The notes under the pieces were generated by a model that was not told the DNA's origin, ran no database searches, and saw nothing but the letters and a program-made list of their open reading frames with translations. This document shows, in pieces, positions 11,661 through 21,042 of a DNA stretch of 64,000 nt (the first letter of the stretch is position 1; the number at the start of each line of letters is the position of its first letter). The stretch covers positions 1-64,000 of the forward strand of contig JAODTK010004387.1 in assembly GCA_026419785.1 (NCBI GenBank), read 5' to 3'. Source of the stretch: Sclerodactyla briareus (Eukaryota; Echinodermata; Holothuroidea; Dendrochirotida; Sclerodactylidae). Position numbers and translations under genes: made by a program.

Positions 11661-12289
11661 GAGGAAGAACGCCGGCAAATCGACGTCGGATTGTTGCTCG
11701 GCAGAATGTTACTGGTACTACTCTGCTATTCTTTCGCCCCAAGCTGGTGTTAATTTCACATGAATTGAGAAGAGGGGAATGAGACCGTTCGTGTCTTTGG
11801 TTTTTATCTCTCGTGTCTCTAGTTTGTTTAATTATTACAATCATCGAGTGTTTTTTATCAAATAAACTGGTTCTCTTCCTCCTTCTCTCTTACCCAATTC
11901 TGGGTCAATTTGTCCCAGATGTTATTAGCGTGGCAGTATAAAAAACCGTTGAAATAAGAACAAACACCACAGACGTGACTTAAATTTGTTCACACATCTT
12001 CCTTCGATCAAAGGGACTGGCCAACAGAAGTTCTAGTCCGGTGAATTCCGGAAACTTCATCATCGTATATATAACACCACCTGATCGATGTTAACTATTC
12101 GCACCTGTATAGAATGCGTATGAAAAACAACCTCAATGTGATAGTCACTGTACACATTCCATGGATGTCTGCGTAGACAAGCCACTTACGTGGTTCATAA
12201 TCGAGTATTAGAAATATGGACTGAAGAATAATAGTTTCTCAGGCGATGACTTGGTCTCTATGTTGTTCCGTTCTATTTGATGGAGGACT

Positions 12290-12790
12290 AGCCAGTGTGG
12301 TATCAGGGACAATTTGCAAGCAAACATGCCGAGTTCAAATTCTAGCCGTCACCAGACTTATTTCCCTGGGTGGCCTATACTCCTAGTTGCGATGGGCGAG
12401 TACTCGGCCTTCACCTCATGGTTCAGCTGTAATGCAGTAGTTTGCCCAGGGGTTCTGGGGTTTGTTACGGGGAGGTATTTGCAATAGGTCTCGTCGTTCG
12501 GGCTGCTTGAGCATCAAGTTGATATGAATCTTCTGAATCCTATACTGTTCGGGGATTGGTCATATCCTGAAGTTCACTGACTGATGATCTTTCAGGACAG
12601 GGGGGAGTGTACTGGCGGTCTAGGGACAAAGGTGAGACCCCAGTAAAAAACACGTTATCCCTGAATCGATATCATCTGAGCACTAGTCAGAAGAGAAGGC
12701 AGGGTAGGGTATGTCGGTGCTCATCCCAGATCAACATTGATGAGCCTTCCTGAACTTCTTCTGAATTAAATTCTGATCAAATCAAAATGA
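12290..12790 (+). mobile_element. SINE family S2, copy 2
   Basis: Near full length and colinear with 26,085-26,580. The head has TATCAG...CATGCCGAGTTCAAATTCT, tRNA-like with a weak box B at 12,331-12,343. The body shares GTATTTGCAATAGG, CCTGAAGTTCACTGA (imperfect) and ATCATCTGAGCACTAGTC. The 3' end is ATCAAATCAAAATG, an A/T-rich tail. The four copies in this window imply a ~0.5 kb tRNA-derived family. Confidence 0.8.
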
Positions 12791-12859
12791 ATGTTCCTGT
12801 GTTTTAGTTGTGTCTCCGGTAATTACATAATATAGGCCGAGAGCAGTAGCCAAAATGAC

Positions 12860-13340
12860 CCCAAAAGATGGGACATGTCTGCTAACAAGCGGAATTTTGA
12901 AACATAGGTCCAGAAAGAGGTTTGTAGATTAACATATTAAAACTCCCCGGAATTACCAGTTGTGAAAACTTCGTAATCCAAGATGGAGTCCAAAATGGCA
13001 GCCATTTTCGACTGTTGGCACAACTTTGTCACTCAAATCATCACAGGAAATGAAAAAAACAAAGGTCTGTCTATTTATATTTTTTAAGGCACGAGGAATT
13101 CAAGTAATCAGTTATTTTGGTGATCGAACTGCTTTATAAGGAATAAACAAAGATGGTGGCGTCAGTGAAATTGAACAAAATGGCAGCCATATTTCCCATT
13201 TCTGCCATAAATATGCCTCCAGATAGCATGAAAAGTAGTTAAAATGGTTGTTGAATTCCCCATGGTCATAGATGTCCCAGTTCAGTGTGGGAATAGGTAC
13301 CTTAGTATTCGAAAGCTTCAAGCTGCCTGGACAACCGATA
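12860..13340 (-). repeat. Left arm of inverted repeat IR (contains GCCATTTTGG units)
   Basis: The reverse complement matches 16,820-17,285. Anchors, plus-strand here: CCTGTGTTTT-side boundary ~12,860; GTAGATTAACATATTAAAAC near 12,926; CCAAGATGGAGTCCAAAATGG near 12,980; GGCACGAGGAATTCAA near 13,088. Two ~170-bp subunits follow one another in each arm, each ending in a GCCATTTTG...GCCATCTTGG motif. It may be a terminal arm of a DNA element or simply two copies of one dispersed repeat in opposite orientation. Confidence 0.75.
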
Positions 13341-13344
13341 GCGT

Positions 13345-14424
13345 CCAAAATACCCCCCTCCCTCTTCTCTTTGCTTGACCTTATTCGCCAATAAAAAAAA
13401 TTATCTCAGAATCAAAACAAATATCCTGTTTAAAGAGATTTTCCAGCTATAAAACTCTGCTTAACCTAATCATATAATCAGGATACACGTGGAAACCAAA
13501 GGTAATTCTCCTCTTGGAGTAAAAAAAACAAGAAATAATGAAAGATTACAGGTTGAACCGGAAATTTGATCTAGTTGCATGTAGTTAATTTTTTCGTTTG
13601 AATTTGATCCAACAACCTAGTAATGATTCAACGAGGAAATCATGCCCACAGATATTCCAAATGGAACAATCCGCTAACAGATAATGCTACCTCATCATCC
13701 CTGTAACATTTGTGATATGGAACATATGGTCTATATACATGACTGTACAGCGAGGTTGTAATGCACGGGACATCAGAAAGAAGAGCGTTCCACGATTAAC
13801 TCAATAGAAAAGTTCTACACTGGTGACAGACTGATTGCATAGCATAGGATAGCCAAATGCTGTTTCATCAAATGAAATTACCCTGTAGGGCCTATGTTTT
13901 ACCTTCAACTTGAACAGAAACCAACGTGGCATCAATCGGGGGAGTGGTGGGGAGGGAATATGCACTCACATTCCTGGGGAATGGAATATTCTCTCACAAT
14001 CCTGGAGAAGAGGGAAGGGTTTTGCATTCTCTGAGAAGATCTACCATTGACTGCAGATTCTCAAAACATTGGCAGTTGGGGTGGCAAAACGTTCGGGCTC
14101 CTCCTCCACGAACTGATTGTGGATTGACACACATAGGCATATAATGGAAATAGTGGCCGTACGTCCGTAAACAGCTTCTCATTTTAGTGGGGCCGTTTAG
14201 GTGGGAAAGAGAAGAGAAGCGGGGGCTGGTCGGCAGTAGGGCGGAATCAGATGATTGGCATATATATGCCCTACACTAGTTTTCTCCTGTTGGTGATTTC
14301 ATTTGGGGGTCAAGACCATCGACTGGGGCCGATTCCAGCTTCCATAGTTCCCCTTGTTGTGACACCGGACAGAAAACTAAACAATCCGAAGTAGAATAAA
14401 TATCACTCACCCACCTACTCACTG
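13345..14424. other. No gene seen (inside inverted-repeat bracket)
   Basis: Short frames only. Two similar phrases ending in CTCTGAGAAGATC-like and ATTCCTGGGGAATGG sequence near 13,970-14,040 hint at local duplication (CTCACA-TTCCTGGGGA and CTCACA-ATCCTGGAGA). No domain was recognised. Confidence 0.5.
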
Positions 14425-14829
14425 ATGGAAGCAACATGCCTGGACGGGAACCTAGCCACATCTGTCTGCCGCTACCTAGCGATAGTCTTGGGATTAGCGC
14501 CCCCCCCCACGAATACTAGGTACCCCGAAGGTGCACCAGCCATTAGCTACGGGGCGTTCCCGCTGGCGACCCGAACCGGCGGGGGTATTCACACAGTCTA
14601 CGGTGGACAGGATCGTCGCCCCGGGAAGGCGTGTCAGGTGCCAAAAAGAATCCCACACGCGTTCAAGGGCGTCAACGAGCGATTCCATGAACTCGGCAAA
14701 GTAATGCAGCACCATCCGCGAAGTTCAGGTCAGTATCTCTGGCTCCACCGAATGAGATCCCGCAACCCTCTCCAAATCCAGTACCATACATGTGTGGGGC
14801 TAGTGTACTACCCTGTCACACACATGTGA
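14425..14829 (+). CDS. Hypothetical 134-codon ORF in a GC-richer island
   Basis: An open frame of 134 codons lies in sequence visibly richer in G and C (about 14,440-14,780) than its surroundings. It runs into the first unit of the 157-bp tandem array, whose bases supply its last codons. No family motif is recognised. The opposite strand is also open for 73 codons. It may be a remnant of coding sequence in a transposon bracketed by the inverted repeats, or chance. Confidence 0.2.
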   Translation: MEATCLDGNLATSVCRYLAIVLGLAPPPTNTRYPEGAPAISYGAFPLATRTGGGIHTVYGGQDRRPGKACQVPKRIPHAFKGVNERFHELGKVMQHHPRSSGQYLWLHRMRSRNPLQIQYHTCVGLVYYPVTHM

Positions 14830-15418
14830 CAATGGGGAAGAACTCCAACGGCACACTTAACAGCTAGCACTCTCCCTTCCAGAATACCTGAATAGAGAGG
14901 CTATCAGGTGAACAAGACGGAAATCGTCATAGGCCACAAGCAAACCTGTGTTGGAGCTAGTGTACTACCCTGTCACACACATGTGACAATGGGGAAGAAC
15001 TCCAACGGCACACTTAACAGCTAGCACTCTCCCTTCCAGAATACCTGAATAGAGAGGCTATCAGGTGAACAAGACGGAAATCGTCATAGGCCACAAGAAA
15101 ACCTGTGTTGGAGCTAGTTTACTACCCTGTCACACACATGTGACAATGGGGAAGAACTCCAACGGCACACTTAACAGCTAGCACTCTCCCTTCCAGAATA
15201 CCTGAATAGAGAGGCTATCAGGTGAACAAGACGGAAATCGTCATAGGCCACAAGCAAACCTGTGTTGGAGCTAGTGTACTACCCTGTCACACACATGTGA
15301 CAATGGGGAAGAACTCCAACGGCACACTTAACAGCTAGCACTCTCCCTTCCAGAATACCTGAACCAGAGTCTCTCAGGTGAACAAGACAGAAATCGTCAT
15401 AGACCACAAAAAAACGCT
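14792..15418 (+). repeat. 157-bp tandem array, four units
   Basis: The phrase CACACATGTGACAATGGGG recurs at 14,819, 14,976, 15,133 and 15,290, giving an exact period of 157. Units 2 and 3 differ at only a couple of positions. The first unit differs in its opening bases and the last in its final ~50. Each unit contains the palindrome CACATGTG and ends with AAATCGTCATAGGCCACAA (ACCACAA in the last). Near-identity shows recent expansion or homogenisation. Confidence 0.95.
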
Positions 15419-15419
15419 T

Positions 15420-16330
15420 TCACCCAAAATTCCCGTTATCTGCTCAGACAAGACACGGGGAGATCCACAGTTATCCACGTGAGTTTCTTGGGAGTGAAAC
15501 TCTACTGGCGTTGGGACTAGATGTACAAGCACTAACACGATTCTGTTCCAGATGATCCTAGCAAAGACTTTGCCAGATATTGAGAGGAATGTAACTCATA
15601 TCTATTGCAGTCCGAGTACTGTATCACCTTCCCTTCCAGATTGATTGGAATAGTAGTCCAGTCGTTGGGTAACACCGTTTTACAAATAGAGCAGTAAAGA
15701 CCACGCAACCACTTGATGGCAGCCTAACCACCAGCTCAGAGGCACTCTGTTTGTATGCCACGGGTCCTCAACTCAAATGCCTCACGACTTTCCTCAGTAG
15801 TAGGAACGTATAATCTACAAGCAGTTCGGCCACTGTGGGTTGCAACACCGAGCTTGGAGCTCAGCTTCGTACGCATCCTCAAAATACCCAGCAAAATTTT
15901 TTTCTGAGGTAAATACTCTCATGTTTTTTTTTTTTTAAGGTATGTCTTGGTTATCTTATCATGAGTGCATTGGTCTGCAAGGGAGGCCCACATGTCTACA
16001 CCACTAGAACAGAAAAAGTAGGAGATATTCAGTTCAATATGATTTGCATGTAATGGAGTGATAAAATGGTTGTTCGTGATGTTGGAGTGATAAAATGGTT
16101 GTTCGTGATGTTCCCTTTCTGCCTTTTGGGCAATTCTTTTGCAATAGCCTATGAGCAACATTTGTTCACCTTGTAAAGTGTAATAAAATAATAATGAACT
16201 GTTCCATCACTTCTATACAAATACTATAATGAATTGATTCATATGAGATGTTGGAATCAATTATGGAAAATGCGTACATGGTCTTTGCAATTGCATTGTG
16301 AAAAGACCAACGTATAAAAAGTTATGCAAT
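15420..16330. other. No gene seen; contains a 29-bp duplication
   Basis: No convincing coding sequence. At 16,054-16,111 the 29-base unit starting TGGAGTGATAAAATGG is present twice in perfect tandem. A T-run of about 12 lies near 15,927. Confidence 0.6.
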
Positions 16331-16626
16331 ATTTATTTTACAAGTAACTGGACCCAATGTACATTGGGGCAATGCAGATAAATTTCAAAACAATATTCCT
16401 TGAAAATCAATTCTCGAATATAGGCAAAATATCCTGGCAATATTAATAGATGGGTTGCTTTCCCACTTCCGTTATAGACAATTGAAGTGTCTCTAATGAT
16501 CTCAAACAACGTTTTCACATGGTCTGTAGTGTTTGGATTACGGAGACGATATAACAATTTGTCAGTGTACATCCATGTTTGCAGCAATAGGGAGCTTGCG
16601 CCCTAAAAACGGAAACTGGCATTTCA

Positions 16627-16803
16627 ATGTGCAATAAGTGCAGTGGTCAGTTATGTTATAACACACTTCCCGTGAAACAGGTGAAGATGAACGAAGAAGA
16701 TGCACCATTAGCCTGTGAGGGCGAGGAGAACTCTTTATCACAAAACAAATATGCTGAATCTCCTAAGAATATTGCACACCATTTCGGGTACTCAGCTATT
16801 TGA
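16627..16803 (+). CDS. Short Cys-rich ORF, 58 aa, inside inverted-repeat bracket
   Basis: ATG at 16,627, stop at 16,801. The start of the peptide, MCNKCSGQLCYN, has a C-x2-C-x4-C spacing that looks like half of a zinc-binding motif. The rest is acidic and polar (NEEDAP, EGEEN). Some cut-and-paste transposases end in Cys-rich zinc-binding tails, so a transposase relic is one reading. The frame is open upstream only to 16,591 and no transposase core is visible. It lies just inside the right arm of the inverted repeat. Function unknown. Confidence 0.3.
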   Translation: MCNKCSGQLCYNTLPVKQVKMNEEDAPLACEGEENSLSQNKYAESPKNIAHHFGYSAI

Positions 16804-16819
16804 TTGAATTTTTGGGCAC

Positions 16820-17285
16820 ATATTGGATCAATGCTCTAGACACAATTGATTACTCACATAGTAATTGAAATTATTAATACAATTCCTCATACCCCAGAAC
16901 ATATATTTAGACAGCTGTTCTACTTCCAATGCCAAACTGTCGAGAAAATATGACATATATTGAAAATAACGGCCATTTTGAATCAGTTTTGGGCGCCATC
17001 TTGGTTTAGGTCATATAGAAGCATCGATTACTGAAATAACTGTTTAATTGAATTCCTCGTGCCTCAAAACATATAATTAGACACCTTTTTCATTCCTTGT
17101 GATAATTTGGAGACAAACTTGAGCCAAAAGTGGAAATGGCGGCCATTTTGGACGCCATCTTGGATTTCACAAAGTTTCCACAACTGGGATTTTTGGGGAG
17201 TTTCAGTATGTTAATCTACACATCATTCTGAACCTATGTTGAAAAAATCAGCGTGTTACCAGGACTGTCATCTGTTATCTAATGC
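16820..17285 (+). repeat. Right arm of inverted repeat IR
   Basis: Reverse-complement partner of 12,860-13,340. Visible anchors are GAATTCCTCGTGCCTCAAAA at 17,053, GGCGGCCATTTTGGACGCCA at 17,138, GGGGAGTTTCAGTATGTTAA at 17,192, and CCTATGTTGAAAAAATCAGC at 17,232. Internally it is a tandem of two ~170-bp subunits (first ~16,881-17,050, second ~17,056-17,215). Similarity to the left arm fades near 17,285. Confidence 0.75.
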
Positions 17286-17436
17286 CCTGGCCTTAATAAC
17301 TGCCTAATAGATGATATTCACTGTGGACCGTATTTTTGTCAATACGATGTTCAAACATCTGTTTCTCGGCTGTTGAATTGTTTTTATTCTGTGGGATTTT
17401 GTGAAAGTATTGATAATGGAGAATATAATAGAGGGA

Positions 17437-17438
17437 TG

Positions 17439-17476
<38 letters not shown>

Positions 17477-17590
17477 ATATATATCTATATATATATATAT
17501 ATATAGATATATATATATATATATATTATATATATAGATATATATATATATAATATATATATATATATCTATATATATATATTATATATA
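17437..17590. repeat. (TA)n microsatellite with TCTA interruptions
   Basis: About 150 bases of TATATA with periodic C or G interruptions, able to fold back on itself. No other feature. Confidence 0.97.
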
Positions 17591-17715
17591 TTCATTTTTC
17601 CCATCAAAAACAGAGACGGTGTTACTCTCGTTATAGTAGTGGCGTATATTTATCTAAATTATCAGACGCAACTGCAATCTCTGAGTCCTACTGTGCTATC
17701 GAATAGTTCAGGTGA

Positions 17716-17935
17716 TGTGGGGGGGGGGGGGGTAGGAGGAGAGGGGGGTCCCAGAACCCCCCCCCCCCCCCCCAATGACCCAAGTGATCCATACTATTTC
17801 AACCCAAAAACTGATTTTTTCGCAATTCATAGTAGCAGGAGCCATAAATTGTGGTCTTTTTCCAATTGGGAGGGTGAGGTAATTTTTGAGGGCGCACTTC
17901 CTTGTGTTCCGACCTCAACCCCCCCCCCCCCCAGA
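17716..17935. repeat. Cluster of G and C homopolymers
   Basis: A G-run (17,719-17,731), a C-run (17,757-17,773) and another C-run (17,920-17,932) lie within 220 bases. The long open frame across this stretch is produced by the homopolymers (Gly and Pro runs) and is not a gene. Confidence 0.9.
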
Positions 17936-17939
17936 CAAA

Positions 17940-20470
17940 TCTCTCGGTAGCGCTTGGTTAAAACTATTTTATTCCCCGAACCTCCACAGTTTGACTCTTA
18001 GAAACAGACATCAAATTTGCTTTACCTGGCAATTCATAACAATAACAGTTATCGTTACTCAGATTCGAGTGGATCTTCAGAGTGTTCTTCAGTGTCGTTC
18101 GGTAGGCCTATGGAATCGTTCTCATAGCAAAAGACTGTGCTACTTCAGTACTTCATGCAATTCCTACTTGATTCAAAATGATCGTATAACCCGCATACAT
18201 GGTTTCATTATTATAAGCTAAATTCATCACTTCAAACATTTCCCTCCTCTTTGCCATTTCTCTTTTATTTCTGAACCGTAAGTATCCGTCGCCAACCGTC
18301 CCTGTATATTGATATGTTGGCGATCCTGAAGTCGCATGTTGGCAATTTTCCTGATCTTACGCGCTAGATAGTATGTTACGTTTCGCAACACAACAACAAA
18401 ACAGTGTGCAGTTCCATCACTTCCTTGCTTTATTTCGATGTAAGGACTACAGGCTGTTGTAATAGAGGAACAAATTTCAGTTTAGTTATTCTCCTGAAGC
18501 TACAAGTCGAGAGTTATGTTCCTTCCCAGTATATCTCAGGACAAGTATGAAGTTGAATGTACGAGTTGTACCCCCCACTATAACTCCAACGATGTAAACG
18601 ATCTACAACAGCAATTTTCTGATGGAATGGAGGACCAAACAAACAACAGATAACATTGGTTTTCAACAGCAGATAAAATGACTGGTTGTTTTGTTCAAGC
18701 GGCCATAGCGTGTCAAAGACCAACAATATTGAACAACAGACTGAACGTGAAATGAACAGATTGAACGTTTATCGGTGCCGAAAGATACAGATTGTTTCCC
18801 AGAGGAGACGTAAGAATTTAAGAAACGCATGTCCTAGGGAGTCTCATTTTTATTTTCAATAGGGGGTACTTGCATGCAAATTTGTTACTTTTTCTCTTCA
18901 ACATTTTAATGGCGAAGTTTGAGTCGAAGAACAGTAAAAAATGCTGATTAGCAGATAAGGCACCGGTATGAACTCATGAAAGATGTCCGTACTGGTGCAC
19001 TGAATGAACTACTATATATTACACGGTTCGATGGACGTATTGCCACTGTGGCATCTGCAGAAGTGAAGTATTCACACGTTTTTCCGTATTTTTCCTTCAT
19101 ATACTTCCTCATTTTTTGAATTTAATATTTCGATGTGCTGTAACGGTAGGTAGTACTCATCGCAGTATGACTGATGGCATGACTATCAACCACAACCCAA
19201 ATATCACTTACTAGCAGGGATCAGGATTCGCCACTACAGGACAAACAATTCATGGAAATAAACATGGAATGTGTAATCTCGTAAATGGTGGTTCACTTCG
19301 ACCCGTGTCCTATTCATGACCTCTTCGCCATTTCGTAAGTTGCAAGTATCTAAATCATGAGCGGAAGTATTTCTGGCACATTTGTCTACGGAGTTCACCG
19401 CGGATAAGTGTCGTTTAGCTTATTCACTTTCAGCATCGTTGGAAACTGTCTAAACAAACTTTTCTCGCGATTTCTGTTTTCATGAGACCTTATAATGGTT
19501 TACGCGTTACTCCACCTGTCGCCTTCCAACTGCCAGTTAAAGTTTTCGGAAGTAGGCCTAATTTTATGGAAGCTCCGTAGACTGGCCACCCCTGTTGAAA
19601 GATACTCATTCCTATAAGGTCTATTGATATCAACGATCCAGCATTTCACTTGAACCAAAGCATAATCCCCACTTGTTGACCATACTTTATGTGTATTTTG
19701 GGCTGTCGTGAATTGCAGCCATTTTCAATTTCGGAGAAGGGGTCCAGAGAGGAGACTTACATTAAAACGACCAACAGAAAGGGAAAAATAAAATTAACGC
19801 AACTTGTGGTTTTCGTTCAGATTGAATACCACCTGTGAGAATTACGTATGCGCTAGTCAGGTATTCCCCAATTCAACCCTGACTGTAAAAGATCTACGAA
19901 ATTGGTAAAACCAGAATAGATATCAGAATGATTTCAAGCCGATACCGCCGGGCTTCGGACAGGGCCTAATCGTGGCATATATTACCTCGACTAACCCTTC
20001 ATCGTTAATTATTTATCTACTGCGAATAAATTGGTATGGCGTGTGGATGAATATTCCCCATAGCATATATGATTTGAGACCATATGAATGGCTCCTCTGA
20101 AAAAAGGAGTAGTTCAACACAACAACATCGTTGTATAGATGAGTGCTACGTCATTATCAACTGTCTACGAACTAGACGGTACATTCAAAATTAGGTCCAC
20201 AAAGTAAAATTCGCAGTGGGGGTGCAGGGCAGCAAAACTTGAGTACCTTTCGTGTCTTTGAGTCCATATCAAATCGACCAGACAAGGAGTTGCTCTATAC
20301 ATTTCCTTGATCGATTATTGCCTCTGGATGCCCTTGGTAAGATGATAACATCTGTGCAATTTCCTACCATGTAATGAAATTCGGATAGTGTCCGTGTGGC
20401 GCGTTAATTAACGCCAACAGCCGCTAATAATTTAGCCATCTGGCTACATACATCTGGCATGAACGAGTCG
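17940..20470. other. No gene seen
   Basis: About 2.5 kb of AT-rich sequence with only short frames. GTAGGCCTA words occur at ~18,100 and ~19,552. No repeat shared with the rest of the window was noticed. Confidence 0.55.
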
Positions 20471-21042
20471 CCTCAGACCACAGTGAATACAATGCGTAGT
20501 CGTACTCCTGTAAATTCCAGTGATAACTTAACAGTAAACCGCTTGAGATAAGCACTTATGCCATTGATTATCTCCCAAGCATGTTATGCACAACAGTGGA
20601 AGATAACAGACAGATTGTTGTTAAAGTGAAAAGTACAGTGAGTTACGCGTTCTTCAACCGTGGTGCGGGAGAAGCTAGTCTCGTCGAGTCGTACCGAAGA
20701 ATACAACAAACTTCTGATGTCTGGCACTTGAGGAAAATCTAAAGGCTACACAAGTCGCCTCGGACCACACAGTGAATACAATGCGTAGTCGTACTCCTGT
20801 AAATTCCAGTGATAACTTCCACGATAACTTCAACAGTAGGCCGCTTGAGATAAGCACTTATGCCATTGATTATCTCCCGAACATGTTATGCACAGTAGTG
20901 GAAGATAAAAAGACAAGATTGTCACCAAAGTGAAAAGTACAGTAGTTACGCGTCTCCCACCGTAGTGCGGGAGAAGCTAGTTTGTCGAGTCATACACCGG
21001 AGAATTCAACAACTTCTGATGCCTGCTACTATGGAAAATAAC
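20471..21042 (+). repeat. 286-bp tandem duplication
   Basis: Unit 1 (20,471-20,745) and unit 2 (20,757-21,042) share long identical stretches such as GAATACAATGCGTAGTCGTA, CCATTGATTATCTCCC and GTGCGGGAGAAGCTAGT. Unit 2 carries an extra ~10-base CCACGATAAC copy inside. No coding potential was seen. Confidence 0.95.

Noticed and set aside
14792-15418. A CRISPR array, because of regular direct repeats.
   Set aside because: Whole 157-bp units repeat without variable spacers, and the context is metazoan. It is a tandem array.
17639-18221. 103- and 111-codon ORFs with Gly and Pro runs.
   Set aside because: Their length comes from G and C homopolymers, not from coding constraint.
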